Assembly (NCBI RefSeq): GCF_000238335.3
Contig: NZ_AHCB03000012.1
Span: forward strand, 124,001 to 188,000
From: Pseudoalteromonas marina
Lineage (GTDB): Bacteria > Pseudomonadota > Gammaproteobacteria > Enterobacterales > Alteromonadaceae
DNA: 64,000 nt
Direction: 5' to 3'
Position 1 is the stretch's first letter. Every line of letters begins with the position of its first letter. A program made the translations under genes and the position numbers. This document shows, one piece after another, positions 25,752-35,089 of the stretch. Under the pieces are notes generated by a model, which saw only the letters and a list, made by a program, of their open reading frames with translations, did no database searches and was not told the origin of the DNA.

Positions 25752-27056
25752 TTAATGCAATTTCATTTTAGGGCGCACTACACGCAGTACTTTTTCGCTT
25801 ATCCATAACGCAAAGGTTTTTGCGCTACCGTGTATGGCGCGCTGGTGCATACGATACAGCGATATATACATAAAGCGGGCTATTTTACCTTCAATAAAAA
25901 AGGTGTTGCTGGTTAAGTTACCCATTAAATTACCGACTGTGCTGTAGCGCGATAAGTTAACGAGAGAGCCGTGGTCGCTGTATTTAAACTCGCTTAGCGG
26001 CTGGTGTTTAAGTGTTGCAATAAGGTTTTTTTCAACACATTGTGCCATTTGATGGGCCGATTGCGCGCGTGGCGGTACAAGTTTTCCGTCTTCTTGGGTA
26101 AAGGCGCAGCAATCGCCAAGTACAAAAATACTTTCATCTACGGTGCTTTGTAAGAACTTGTTTACTTGAATTTGGTTGCTGCGAGTAAGCTCAAAAACAC
26201 CTAGGTCTTTAATAAAATCTGGCGCTTTTACGCCTGCCGCCCATACCATAATATCGGCATTAATATGTTCTTCGTCTTTTGTTATAAAGCCTTGCTCGGT
26301 GGCTTCTTTTACTTGGGTTTGTTCTCGCACGTTTACGCCCAATTTTAACAGCTCGCGTTTGGCACTTACGGCAATACGCTCTGGTAATGCAGGTAAAATA
26401 CGTGGACCGGCTTCAATTAAATGAATGTGCAAACGTTTAGACGACATGTTTGTAAGGCCGTAAAGCTTTAGTAATTCAGACACGTGATACAGCTCTGCCG
26501 AGAGCTCAACGCCTGTTGCGCCGCCGCCAACAATGGCAATATCAAGAGATTGTTGCTGGTTGTCGTCTTGGTGAAGGCGGGTAAAGCTATCGAGCAAAGA
26601 ATGCTGAAAACGCTCAGCTTGCTGGTTTGAATCTAAAAAGTAGCAATGCTCTTTTATGCCTGGGGTATTAAAGTCGTTACTTACACTGCCAATAGCAATA
26701 ACAAGGTGGTCGTAGCGTACAGTGCGTTTGGGCAAAATAGTGTGGCCAAGTTCGTCAAAAAGTGGTGCGAGGGTAATTGTTTTATTACTTTGGTCGATAT
26801 TACAAAAGGTACCAAGTTGGAAATTATAATGATGTTTTGCGGCATGGGCAGAGTAAACTACGCCATCTAAATCGGGGTCAATAGAGCCTGTGGCTACTTC
26901 GTGCAGTAAAGGCTTCCATATGTGGGTGCGGTTTTTGTCTATTAATAAAATATCTGCGTGTTTTTTCTTTCCTAGTTTATGCCCTAATTGAGTTGCAAGC
27001 TCTAATCCGCCAGCGCCGCCGCCAATAACGACGATTTTAGGAGTGGTTATGTTCAT
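25752..27056 (-). CDS. ndh: Type II NADH:quinone oxidoreductase (NDH-2)-like flavoprotein
   Basis: 434 residues from ATG 27056, chosen because AAGGG lies about 7 nt upstream; an earlier in-frame start at 27089 has none. There are two Rossmann motifs, IVVIGGGAGGLELA for FAD and IAIVGGGATGVELSAEL for NADH. WAAGVKAPDF, FVLGDCCAF and the C-terminal amphipathic tail are typical of membrane-associated NDH-2. It oxidises NADH and reduces quinone without pumping protons, at the cytoplasmic face. A short inverted repeat (27078-27122) lies in its 5' region. Confidence 0.88.
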   Translation of the reverse strand: MNITTPKIVVIGGGAGGLELATQLGHKLGKKKHADILLIDKNRTHIWKPLLHEVATGSIDPDLDGVVYSAHAAKHHYNFQLGTFCNIDQSNKTITLAPLFDELGHTILPKRTVRYDHLVIAIGSVSNDFNTPGIKEHCYFLDSNQQAERFQHSLLDSFTRLHQDDNQQQSLDIAIVGGGATGVELSAELYHVSELLKLYGLTNMSSKRLHIHLIEAGPRILPALPERIAVSAKRELLKLGVNVREQTQVKEATEQGFITKDEEHINADIMVWAAGVKAPDFIKDLGVFELTRSNQIQVNKFLQSTVDESIFVLGDCCAFTQEDGKLVPPRAQSAHQMAQCVEKNLIATLKHQPLSEFKYSDHGSLVNLSRYSTVGNLMGNLTSNTFFIEGKIARFMYISLYRMHQRAIHGSAKTFALWISEKVLRVVRPKMKLH

Positions 27057-27077
27057 GACTATGCCCTTAAAAATAAT

Positions 27078-27122
27078 ATACCCAAGCAATCTGTTTTATT
27101 ATTTTTAAAATGACTTGGGTAT
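27078..27122. repeat. ATACCCAAG inverted repeat upstream of ndh
   Basis: ATACCCAAG (27078-27086) is mirrored by CTTGGGTAT (27114-27122) in a 45-bp unit. A related pair, TACCCAAAC/GCTTGGGTA, bounds 59130-59251. It could act as a hairpin in the ndh leader. Confidence 0.5.
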
Positions 27123-27293
27123 CGAAAATTATTTTGGCAAAGCTCACTTTTATGGGGCTATAGTGTGCGCCTAAATAATGGATATGTCAGCAGTAAATCA
27201 CCTAATTTACGGTATACTAACTTGCAAATACTTCATCTAGGCTGCATTTTTCTGTTATAGCCCTGTGTTATCAACGCCAAAAAGGACATTTTT

Positions 27294-29222
27294 ATGAATA
27301 CGCCGCTTTTACAATCACTTGAGCAACATTTTGGTTTTAACCAGTTTAGAGCAGGGCAGCAGCAAACTATAGAGCAGCTTTTAAATGGGCAATCGTCCCT
27401 TGCTATATTCCCTACAGGGTCGGGTAAGTCGTTGTGTTATCAGCTAACGGCTATGCATTTAGAAAACTTAACGTTAGTGGTGTCGCCATTACTAGCCTTA
27501 ATGAAAGATCAAATTAGTTTTTTAAATAGCAAAGGTATTTACGCGGCAAGCCTTGATTCTAGCCAAGACCAAATGCAAAGCAGCACCGTAATGAACGATG
27601 TGCGAAATGGTAAAATTAAAGTGTTAATGGTGTCGGTAGAGCGCTTTAAAAACGAGCGATTTAGAGAGTTTATAAGCCAGGTTGCGCTGTCTATGCTGGT
27701 GGTAGATGAGGCGCACTGTATATCTGAATGGGGGCATAACTTCAGACCTGACTACTTAAAACTACCGCGATATCGCGAAGAGCTAAATATTCCACTAGTA
27801 CTATTGCTTACCGCCACCGCCACTAAAAAAGTAAAACGCGACATGAGCGAGCGTTTTAATATTGCCCCTGAGTGCATTGTACAAACTGGCTTTTACCGCG
27901 CTAACCTCGATTTAAGCGTGCTAAGTGTAAAAACGGCTGATAAAAACACCGAACTTACAAACATAGTGCGTGCGCAAAATGGCCCAGGTATTGTGTATGT
28001 AACACTGCAGCAAAGTGCTGAGCAAGTGGCTAACACGCTAAGTGCGCAAGGTATTCAGGCGGTTGCGTATCATGCAGGGCTTGAAGATACACTCCGGTGG
28101 CAAATTCAAGATGATTTTATGGCGGGTAAAATTAACGTAGTTGTAGCAACTATAGCCTTTGGTATGGGCGTTGATAAATCAGACATTCGCTTTGTTATTC
28201 ATTACGATTTACCAAAATCGATTGAAAACTACAGCCAAGAAATTGGCCGCGCAGGGCGCGATGGCAACCCATCAAACTGCTACACGCTTGCTAATTTAGA
28301 TGGCCTAAACACAGTAGAAAACTTTGTATATGGCGACACCCCTGAGCTGAGTGGCATTGAATATGTAATTAACGATATTCGCCAAGCCCAACAGCAATGG
28401 GAAATGCAAGAATACAGCCTTTCAAGCGAAAGTAATATTCGCCAATTAGCACTTAAAACATTACTGGTTCAACTTGAAATGCAAGGCGCAATTACGCCGC
28501 AGTACGCCTATTATGCCGATTTTAAATACAAGTTCTTGGTTGATAAAAACGAGCTACTTAGCCAGTTTGACGAGCAGCGCCAAGCCTTTTTAACGCAAAT
28601 ATTTAGCCATACCGATTTTAAAAAAATATGGGGCACGCTCAATTTTGACACCCTTACCCAAGCCGCGCAGGTTGACCGTAAACGGGTTGTGGCCGCGCTT
28701 GACTACCTAGCTGAAAAAAACCTTATAACGCTTGAAACCAAACGCATTACCCAAGTATATAAAGTGCATAGTGAAGTTATAAATAACCCAGAGCTTGCCC
28801 AGCAGTTACACCACTACTTTGCTGATAAAGAACAAGCTGAAATAAAACGAATTGCTGCTTTAGTGCGCTTTTTTGAGCTACAAACTTGCCTGAGTTATAA
28901 CTTAGCGCGCTACTTTGACGACCAAAACGCGCCAGCGCAATGCGGGCATTGCAGTGTATGCCGTGGTAATACTGTAAAACTAGAATACTCACTAGCGCCT
29001 GTAACTATTAATGATGACGTTATTTATCAAAAGGTAGATGAGTTTTTGGCGCATATGGCCACAAAGGGAGTTCATAACGTGGGTGTTGAAACCCAGTGCC
29101 GCTTTTTAGCGGGTATGAGCGTGCCATTGTTTGCTCGTAATAAGGTACGCCAACTCAGCGGATTTGCACTTTGTGAACAACTACGATATAGCGATATAAA
29201 AGCCACACTGCTTGGCAGATAG
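27294..29222 (+). CDS. recQ: RecQ-family ATP-dependent DNA helicase
   Basis: 642 residues. There are superfamily 2 helicase motifs: FRAGQQQTIEQLL, Walker A PTGSGKS, DEAH box VVDEAHCISEWGH, TATATKK, and motif VI QEIGRAGRDG. A RecQ-C zinc-binding segment follows late (LQTC then QCGHCSVCRG). An HRDC domain is not obvious, and the C-terminal 70 residues differ from E. coli RecQ, so it may be a paralogue. It unwinds DNA 3'-5' in recombination repair. RBS AAAGGAC precedes the ATG. Confidence 0.85.
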   Translation: MNTPLLQSLEQHFGFNQFRAGQQQTIEQLLNGQSSLAIFPTGSGKSLCYQLTAMHLENLTLVVSPLLALMKDQISFLNSKGIYAASLDSSQDQMQSSTVMNDVRNGKIKVLMVSVERFKNERFREFISQVALSMLVVDEAHCISEWGHNFRPDYLKLPRYREELNIPLVLLLTATATKKVKRDMSERFNIAPECIVQTGFYRANLDLSVLSVKTADKNTELTNIVRAQNGPGIVYVTLQQSAEQVANTLSAQGIQAVAYHAGLEDTLRWQIQDDFMAGKINVVVATIAFGMGVDKSDIRFVIHYDLPKSIENYSQEIGRAGRDGNPSNCYTLANLDGLNTVENFVYGDTPELSGIEYVINDIRQAQQQWEMQEYSLSSESNIRQLALKTLLVQLEMQGAITPQYAYYADFKYKFLVDKNELLSQFDEQRQAFLTQIFSHTDFKKIWGTLNFDTLTQAAQVDRKRVVAALDYLAEKNLITLETKRITQVYKVHSEVINNPELAQQLHHYFADKEQAEIKRIAALVRFFELQTCLSYNLARYFDDQNAPAQCGHCSVCRGNTVKLEYSLAPVTINDDVIYQKVDEFLAHMATKGVHNVGVETQCRFLAGMSVPLFARNKVRQLSGFALCEQLRYSDIKATLLGR

Positions 29223-29339
29223 CCATTAAAGTAATGATCAAACCTGCATAATTATAAAAAATGTTAAATTTTTGTTTGTTTTTTCAGCGTTTAACTATAC
29301 TCAACTTGACTATAAAGGTCATATAAAACGAGGTGAACG

Positions 29340-30413
29340 ATGAAACTGCAAAAATTGATGCTGTTAGGAGTGTTTATTTCAGGGACTAGTTACGCTGAAA
29401 TTAATATTTCAGGCTTTGCAAGTATTAACGCGGGTAAAGTACTCAGTGGAAGTGGTGTGCCGCAATATGGTGTTGAGCCAACCTTTTTGGCTGACTACCC
29501 TAATGTGAGTGGCTACACAGAAGACTTATCTTTCTCTCCAGAGTCGTTAATTGGTATACAATTGTCGGGGGATCTTGGTGAGGGCTTATCTGTCACAGGT
29601 CAAATTGTTGCCCGAGGTGTAAACGATTTTGATGCTAATTTTGAGTGGGCATATATTTCGTACGAAATAAATGATAATTGGACGGTTCAAGCAGGTAAAA
29701 AGCGTTTACCTCTTTTTTATTACTCAGATTTTTTTGACGTAGGTTACGCATATGTATGGATGCGTGCACCTGCCGACAATTATACATGGCAAGTATTTAA
29801 CTATGAGGGCATAAACCTTCTCTATTCTGGCTCGATTGGAGAGTGGGGTGTGTCTGCTAATGTGTATGCTGGTAAAGAAGATGATGACGACAACAAACTG
29901 CTATCAGACTTTTTCTTTCAAGAGCCTACCCGAGAAATTTGGGAAGATATGCTAGGTGGTGTACTTTCGTTAAGCCATGATTGGCTTGAATTGAGAGTAA
30001 CGCATATGCAATACACTAATAAACGCTTTCGTTCTGGAGAGCCGGTTTTATGGGATGGAAAAGATAGCCGTGATGGCAAATTCTATGGCTTAGCTGCCAA
30101 TTTTGATTTTGGCGACTTTTTTGTACTAAGCGAACTTAACCGTTTAGATCTAGACGGAAACCTAGACACTTATATGATCAGTGCAGGGTATCGGTTTGAT
30201 GCAATTACGCCTTATGTGATGTTTTCAGATTTTGAGCAAGAAGGTGAGGGAGATACTGAAAGCCATAATACCTTTGCGGTGGGGGTTCGTTGGGATTTTC
30301 ATCCTTCGGCGGCACTCAAAATGCAGTACGACAGGGTAAAAGATGATTCATTCGAGTTAGCGGTAGCGGGTGATAGTAAAGCAATCACGCTTGGTGTTGA
30401 TGTTGTATTTTAA
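29340..30413 (+). CDS. Outer-membrane porin-like beta-barrel protein
   Basis: 357 residues with a signal peptide (cut near SYA, about residue 19). Repeated amphipathic strands include INISGFASINAG, FEWAYISYEINDNWTVQAGKKRLPL and YMISAGYRFDAITPYVMFSDF, and the chain ends in ITLGVDVVF with terminal Phe, the barrel insertion signal. It is 12 bp upstream of a small periplasmic phosphate-binding-like protein in the same operon. Together they may serve anion or phosphate uptake, but this is inference. Confidence 0.8.
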   Translation: MKLQKLMLLGVFISGTSYAEINISGFASINAGKVLSGSGVPQYGVEPTFLADYPNVSGYTEDLSFSPESLIGIQLSGDLGEGLSVTGQIVARGVNDFDANFEWAYISYEINDNWTVQAGKKRLPLFYYSDFFDVGYAYVWMRAPADNYTWQVFNYEGINLLYSGSIGEWGVSANVYAGKEDDDDNKLLSDFFFQEPTREIWEDMLGGVLSLSHDWLELRVTHMQYTNKRFRSGEPVLWDGKDSRDGKFYGLAANFDFGDFFVLSELNRLDLDGNLDTYMISAGYRFDAITPYVMFSDFEQEGEGDTESHNTFAVGVRWDFHPSAALKMQYDRVKDDSFELAVAGDSKAITLGVDVVF

Positions 30414-30425
30414 GGGGAATTAAAA

Positions 30426-30833
30426 ATGAAAAAATTAATGTTATGTGTACTGTTTTTGTTTAGCAATGTTGCCTTTGCTGATTTTGCTATTATTGTACAT
30501 CCTTCAAACGAGAGTAGTTTTGATGAGTCCGTCATTAGTCGAATTTATACCGGAAAAGAAAAGTCGTTTAGTAATGGCAATACGATCATTCCAATATCAC
30601 AAGATTCAAAAAATCCGACTACGGAGCAGTTTAACAGTAAACTGCTTAATAAAAGTGCGTCGCAGTTAAGAGCCTATTGGTCAAAGCTTATTTTTACGGG
30701 AAAAGGAACACCACCCAAAGAGCTAGAAAATGACTCAGAGGTGATCAAAATGGTTGCAGCTAACCCAAATACGATTGGGTTTGTTTCGGCATCTGCCGTG
30801 TCTGATGATGTGAAGGTGGTATTAAACTTTTAA
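30426..30833 (+). CDS. Small periplasmic PstS-like (phosphate-binding-like) protein
   Basis: 135 residues with signal peptide MKKLMLCVLFLFSNVAFA. The mature part (IIVHPSN, IYTGKEKSFSNGN, IPISQDSKNPTTEQF, FTGKGTPPKE, NPNTIGFVSASAV) matches one lobe of PstS/periplasmic binding protein folds, as in the short 'phosphate ABC transporter substrate-binding' proteins of marine gammaproteobacteria. It is too short for a two-lobed binding protein and has no adjacent permease. RBS AAGGGGA. Terminator at 30857-30884. Confidence 0.75.
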   Translation: MKKLMLCVLFLFSNVAFADFAIIVHPSNESSFDESVISRIYTGKEKSFSNGNTIIPISQDSKNPTTEQFNSKLLNKSASQLRAYWSKLIFTGKGTPPKELENDSEVIKMVAANPNTIGFVSASAVSDDVKVVLNF

Positions 30834-30856
30834 TTTAAAATTAAAAGCCAACAATA

Positions 30857-30884
30857 AAGCGTGTTAACGAGTAGCACGCTTTTT
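30857..30884 (+). terminator. Intrinsic terminator
   Basis: AAGCGTG pairs with CACGCTT across an 11-nt loop and is followed by TTTTATT. It ends the porin/binding-protein operon. Confidence 0.75.
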
Positions 30885-30973
30885 ATTACTCTATTTGTTC
30901 ACCATTAAAATTAACTAGCACGTTTAGCCTGCTCGTGTATCCTACTTAGTGTGTTTCTTTTATTTAAGCCGCT

Positions 30974-31282
30974 ATGCCTAATACTGTTATTCCAAGTAAA
31001 ACTATTTCCTCTACACCTGAGCCCGTAACCTGCGCCAATTGCCAAGCATGTTGCTGCCAATTAGAAGTGCGCATAGTAACCGACACCGGTGTGCCTTTTC
31101 AGTACATTGATTACGACAAGTGGGGCAGCGAAGTAATGAAACGCGCAGACGATGGCTGGTGCCAAGCACTCGACCGCAATACGCTAATGTGTACCATTTA
31201 TGAAAACCGCCCACTTACTTGCCGTGAGTTTGAAATGGCCTCGAACGAGTGTATTACAGAGCGCGAAATAGCCGGTATTTAA
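30974..31282 (+). CDS. YkgJ-family cysteine-cluster protein
   Basis: 102 residues. CANCQACCCQLEV near the start, WCQALD and MCTIYENRPLTCREFE form the Cys-rich pattern of the YkgJ family (Fe/Zn-chelating, formerly UPF0153). Such proteins bind a metal or iron-sulfur centre of unknown use. Soluble, no signal peptide. Monocistronic and convergent with the GST gene, sharing the terminator at 31301-31323. Confidence 0.85.
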   Translation: MPNTVIPSKTISSTPEPVTCANCQACCCQLEVRIVTDTGVPFQYIDYDKWGSEVMKRADDGWCQALDRNTLMCTIYENRPLTCREFEMASNECITEREIAGI

Positions 31283-31300
31283 TACAAGCATATGTATTAA

Positions 31301-31323
31301 AAAGGGGCTTAAAAAGCCCCTTT
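31301..31323. terminator. Bidirectional terminator between convergent genes
   Basis: AAAGGGGCTT and AAGCCCCTTT form a GC-rich stem around a short A-loop with flanking A and T runs, serving ykgJ-like and GST transcripts. Confidence 0.85.
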
Positions 31324-31346
31324 GGTTTATCTGTGTTTTGCACTAA

Positions 31347-31964
31347 TTAGTCGTATTTAGCTTCTAGCTCATTAGCCGTATGAAACTTCTCGTGGCTTTG
31401 TAATTGCTCGTCGTATTTTACTAGGTTTTTAAAGTGACCTAGCTGACCTGAGTTTTTAACAATTTCAACAATAAACGACATCATAAAATCGGCGCCGGTT
31501 AGGGTGTCGCCAACTAAATAACGTTTACCTTCTAGCCGGTCGTTAAAGTAGCTAATAACTTTAGCGGTTTCGGCGTCGGCGTAGCCTTCTAAAAATTGTG
31601 TTTTAGCGCCATCTTTAAGCACAAACATTTTAAGTAGTAGCGGTAAAATGGCAGAGCTTTCAGCAAAGTGTAGCCATTGTTGGTAATCAACGTAGTCAGC
31701 GGTGCCAGCCTCTGGTGCAAACTTTCCGTTACCGTATTTAGTAATTAAGTAATCAGTAATAGCGCCAGATTCGGTAACAATTAACCCATCGTCTTCAATA
31801 ACCGGCGACTTACCGAGTTGGTGAACTTGCTTTAGCTCATCAGGCGCTAAAAATGTGTCTTTGTTACGTTGGTAAGCAACAATTTCGTAATCAACTTCTA
31901 GTTCTTCTAAAAGCCAAATAATACGTTTTGAGCGCGATTTATTTAAATGGTGTAGTTTTATCAT
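31347..31964 (-). CDS. Glutathione S-transferase family protein
   Basis: 205 residues from ATG 31964, preceded by AAGGA at 5 nt; an upstream in-frame start adds 11 residues without a site. The N-terminal thioredoxin-like domain (MIKLHHLNKSRSKRIIWLLEEL, GKSPVIEDDG, VTESGAITDYL) has the glutathione-binding ESGAI motif, and a helical C-terminal domain follows. It probably conjugates glutathione to electrophiles. It lies 54 bp downstream of the co-oriented alkenal reductase-like gene, suggesting shared detoxification. Confidence 0.9.
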   Translation of the reverse strand: MIKLHHLNKSRSKRIIWLLEELEVDYEIVAYQRNKDTFLAPDELKQVHQLGKSPVIEDDGLIVTESGAITDYLITKYGNGKFAPEAGTADYVDYQQWLHFAESSAILPLLLKMFVLKDGAKTQFLEGYADAETAKVISYFNDRLEGKRYLVGDTLTGADFMMSFIVEIVKNSGQLGHFKNLVKYDEQLQSHEKFHTANELEAKYD

Positions 31965-32018
31965 GTCAGTCCTTGTTGGCTTTGCTGGTTGCAGCAACGC
32001 TGTGTTTATATATTTTAG

Positions 32019-33047
32019 TTAAAGTGCATCGTTGATTTTAACAACGGTTTTACCAAAGTTTTTACCACTAAGCATATCGTTAAATGCGCTTACAGTGTTT
32101 TCAATACCTTCTACCATGTGCTCGCGGTATTGTACTTTGCCATCCTGCAGCCACTTTTGCATGTCTTGGGCAAATTCATTGTAGCGGTGACCGTAGTCGT
32201 CAAAAATTATAAAGCCTTGCATTTTAATACGTTTAGTAAGCAACTGCCCCATTAGCATACCCATACGGTCAGGGCCTTCAGGTAAGCTTGTTGCGTTATA
32301 CTGCGATACTAAACCACACAGCGGTACACGAGCTGCGGTATTAAGTAATGGTAATACGGCATCAAACACTTTACCGCCCACATTTTCGTAATAAACATCT
32401 ATGCCTTTATCACAGGCTTTTTCTAGTTGCTCTGCAAAGTCATCGGCTTTGTGATCAATACAGGCATCAAACCCTAGTTTTTCAACTGCATGGGCACATT
32501 TTTCGCTGCCACCAGCAACGCCTACCACTTTACAGCCTTTAATTTTAGCTATTTGGCCAACGGTTGCACCAACTGGCCCCGTTGCTGCGGCTACGACTAC
32601 CGTTTCGCCTTCTTTAGGTGCGCCAATATCAAGTAGGCCCATATACGCCGTAAAGCCCGGCATACCCATAATGCCTAGCGCGTACGAAGGATTTGCAGGC
32701 TCTTTGCCTAATTGCATAAGGCCTTCGCCATTACTAATGGCGTAGCTTTGCCAACCTGTGTAGGCAAGTACCCACTCGCCTTCGCTAAATTTATCGTTTT
32801 TAGACTTTTCTACTTGGCACACGGTAGCGCCAACCATTACGTCACCCACGTTTACCGGATCGGCGTACGACTTTGCGTCGCTCATGCGGCCACGCATGTA
32901 TGGGTCAAGTGATAAGTAAATAGTGCGCAGCAGCATCTCGCCATCTTTAAGGGCTGGTAAATCGACTGTTTTAAGCTCAAAGTTTTTATCGGTTGGAGTA
33001 CCGTGTGGGCGTGATGCTAAAGTAAGTTGACGACTAGTTGCAGACAT
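32019..33047 (-). CDS. Zinc-independent NADP-dependent alkenal/curcumin reductase-like oxidoreductase (CurA family)
   Basis: 342 residues from ATG 33047 with AGGAG just upstream; the longer frame to 33119 is not needed. LASRPHGTPTDKNFEL, LSLDPYMRGRM and MPGFTAYMGLLDIG are family signatures. VVVAAATGPVGATVGQIAK is the nucleotide-binding loop of medium-chain reductases, with no catalytic zinc ligands. Enzymes like E. coli CurA and leukotriene B4 12-hydroxydehydrogenase reduce activated double bonds. Co-oriented with the GST gene. Confidence 0.9.
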   Translation of the reverse strand: MSATSRQLTLASRPHGTPTDKNFELKTVDLPALKDGEMLLRTIYLSLDPYMRGRMSDAKSYADPVNVGDVMVGATVCQVEKSKNDKFSEGEWVLAYTGWQSYAISNGEGLMQLGKEPANPSYALGIMGMPGFTAYMGLLDIGAPKEGETVVVAAATGPVGATVGQIAKIKGCKVVGVAGGSEKCAHAVEKLGFDACIDHKADDFAEQLEKACDKGIDVYYENVGGKVFDAVLPLLNTAARVPLCGLVSQYNATSLPEGPDRMGMLMGQLLTKRIKMQGFIIFDDYGHRYNEFAQDMQKWLQDGKVQYREHMVEGIENTVSAFNDMLSGKNFGKTVVKINDAL

Positions 33048-33227
33048 AAAATTCTCCTTTTGAATATGAACCCACTTAACGAATGTGTATGCGTTTAATA
33101 ACCCGATTGGCATAAACAATAATGCGCGCTAAGTAGTAAATGTATGTAAAAATTTGTACCTTACAACAGGAGTTTTGGGCGAGGGGCTGTTAATTCAACC
33201 TTAAGCGGAGTAATTATTCTAAAAGGT

Positions 33228-33716
33228 TTATTTGAGCTTGCTAAAAATATGACTATCGTAAAATGCGCCATTTTTATAAATGGCTTGTTTAAGAACGGCC
33301 TCGGCCTTAAAACCACATTTAGTCAGTGCCTTTATAGAACCAGTATTACCAGCAAATACAGCGCCAAAAATACGGTTTAGGTTTGAGGTTTTAAATGCGT
33401 CATCGCAAATTTTTGTAATAGCGTGAGTCATTATTCCTTGCCCCCAAAAGTCACTATTAAGCCAATAGCCTATTTCGCCACTGCGGCTATACTCGAATTC
33501 TCCGGGCGTTATGCCTATACACCCCGCAAATTGCTCATCTACAACAATGGCCTTAACTATTCCACTTTTAGAGCCTTGGTTTATCCACCAATCGGCGTCG
33601 GCTTGGGTATACGGAAATGGAATTTTAGACGATAAAAAGCGGGTCACCTGTTCATCGTTTAAGGTATTAATAATGTGTGGCGCGTCCTTTGGTTTAAAGT
33701 ATCTTAGGGTAATCAT
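33228..33716 (-). CDS. GNAT-family N-acetyltransferase (RimJ/RimL type)
   Basis: 162 residues. LRYFKPKDAPHIINTLNDEQVTRFL opens a Gcn5-related fold. FAGCIGITPGEFEYSRSGEIGYWLNSDFWGQGIMTHAI holds the acetyl-CoA binding loop in two blocks, and RIFGAVFAGNTGSIKALTKCGFKAEAVLKQAIYKNG is the typical RimJ/L C-half (quoted motifs are spread along residues 70-150). It acetylates an amino group of an unknown protein or small molecule. Monocistronic and divergent from anmK. Confidence 0.88.
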   Translation of the reverse strand: MITLRYFKPKDAPHIINTLNDEQVTRFLSSKIPFPYTQADADWWINQGSKSGIVKAIVVDEQFAGCIGITPGEFEYSRSGEIGYWLNSDFWGQGIMTHAITKICDDAFKTSNLNRIFGAVFAGNTGSIKALTKCGFKAEAVLKQAIYKNGAFYDSHIFSKLK

Positions 33717-33863
33717 TGTTTTAATTAAGTATAGGGTGAATAAGGTTTAACTTAGCAAGCAATTAGAGATTGCACAATCACAAAGATTAACCGCTTACGC
33801 CTATAACTTTGTTTTAAAGTACTCTAATATAAGCAAAATATAATACTGTTTAAGATACCTTTT

Positions 33864-35069
33864 ATGCACCCACACATAGCCGCCCTATATAATAGTGCCC
33901 AAAAGCCAAGCCGTTTAATTGTAGGTTTAATGAGTGGTACCTCGTTAGATGGGCTCGATGTAGCGCTATGTAAGGTAAGCGGCGCGGGCTTAAACACACA
34001 TATTGAAATATTAAATTTTACCACCGTTGAATATAGCGACGATTATAAAAGCAAAATAAAGGAGGTATTTGCAAAGCGAGAGTGCGATTTAGAACTAGTA
34101 ACCTTACTGCATCCGTGGGTAGGTAAGCTCCATGGCAATATGGTTAATCAGTGCTTAAAAGTGTGGCAAGTGGACCCTAGTACAATTGATGTTATAGCCA
34201 GTCACGGGCAAACAATTTACCACTGCCCACAGTCGCAACATAATCATAAAAGCTTTACTAATGGCACGTTACAAATTGGCGACAGCGACCAAATAGCCGT
34301 TACTACCGGCATTACAACCATTGGCGATTTTAGGCAAAAGCACATAGCCGCAGGAGGCGAAGGTGCCCCCCTTGCGGTATATGGCGATTACTTGTTTTTT
34401 TCAAGCCTTGTTGAAAACCGTATTTTACTTAACATGGGTGGTATAGCTAACTTAACTTTTTTACCCAAAAGCGGTGATGCAAACAGTGTATTTAGCTCTG
34501 ATATTGGCCCGGGTAATACAATAATGGATGCCTATGTACAAAAATATTTTGAGGGGATGCATTTTGACGACGGTGCAAAAATAGCAAAAGCAGGGAAAGT
34601 AAATATGCCTTTACTTCATGCATTATGCGCAGATGACTTTTTTAATTTAAGCATGCCCAAAACAACAGGGCCAGAAGTGTTTAATTTAGCGTATTTAAAA
34701 GCGGCTCAAGCACTCACCAATACGCTTGACTTAACTCACCACGATGTAATGGCAACACTCAATGCATTTAGTGCTAATGTAATAAGCGATGCAATAAAAC
34801 AGTGTGCTAAACACGAGGCAAATTGTGTGGTGTATGCCAGTGGTGGTGGAATACATAACCCACTATTAATGGAGCAGCTTTTAAACCTTTGCCCAGAGGT
34901 TAAGGCGTTTAAAAACACACAGGTATTAGGAATAGACCCCGATGCTAAAGAAGCCGTGTTATTTGCTATTTTAGCCAACGAATGCCTAGCAGGTGAGCAG
35001 CAACACCTTAATAATACCGCGCAAGGTATTGCGGGAGTGACTATGGGAAAAATAAGTTTTCCCGACTAA
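33864..35069 (+). CDS. anmK: Anhydro-N-acetylmuramic acid kinase
   Basis: 401 residues. VGLMSGTSLDGLDVALC is the ATP-binding signature of AnmK, with SHGQTIYH, GEGAPL and NMGGIANLT also typical. DIGPGNTIMD and YASGGGIHNP are further family blocks. It phosphorylates and opens 1,6-anhydro-MurNAc to MurNAc-6-phosphate in peptidoglycan recycling. Slightly longer than E. coli AnmK (about 369). No murQ is adjacent. Confidence 0.95.
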   Translation: MHPHIAALYNSAQKPSRLIVGLMSGTSLDGLDVALCKVSGAGLNTHIEILNFTTVEYSDDYKSKIKEVFAKRECDLELVTLLHPWVGKLHGNMVNQCLKVWQVDPSTIDVIASHGQTIYHCPQSQHNHKSFTNGTLQIGDSDQIAVTTGITTIGDFRQKHIAAGGEGAPLAVYGDYLFFSSLVENRILLNMGGIANLTFLPKSGDANSVFSSDIGPGNTIMDAYVQKYFEGMHFDDGAKIAKAGKVNMPLLHALCADDFFNLSMPKTTGPEVFNLAYLKAAQALTNTLDLTHHDVMATLNAFSANVISDAIKQCAKHEANCVVYASGGGIHNPLLMEQLLNLCPEVKAFKNTQVLGIDPDAKEAVLFAILANECLAGEQQHLNNTAQGIAGVTMGKISFPD

Positions 35070-35089
35070 CCGCTATTGATAAAAGCGTT

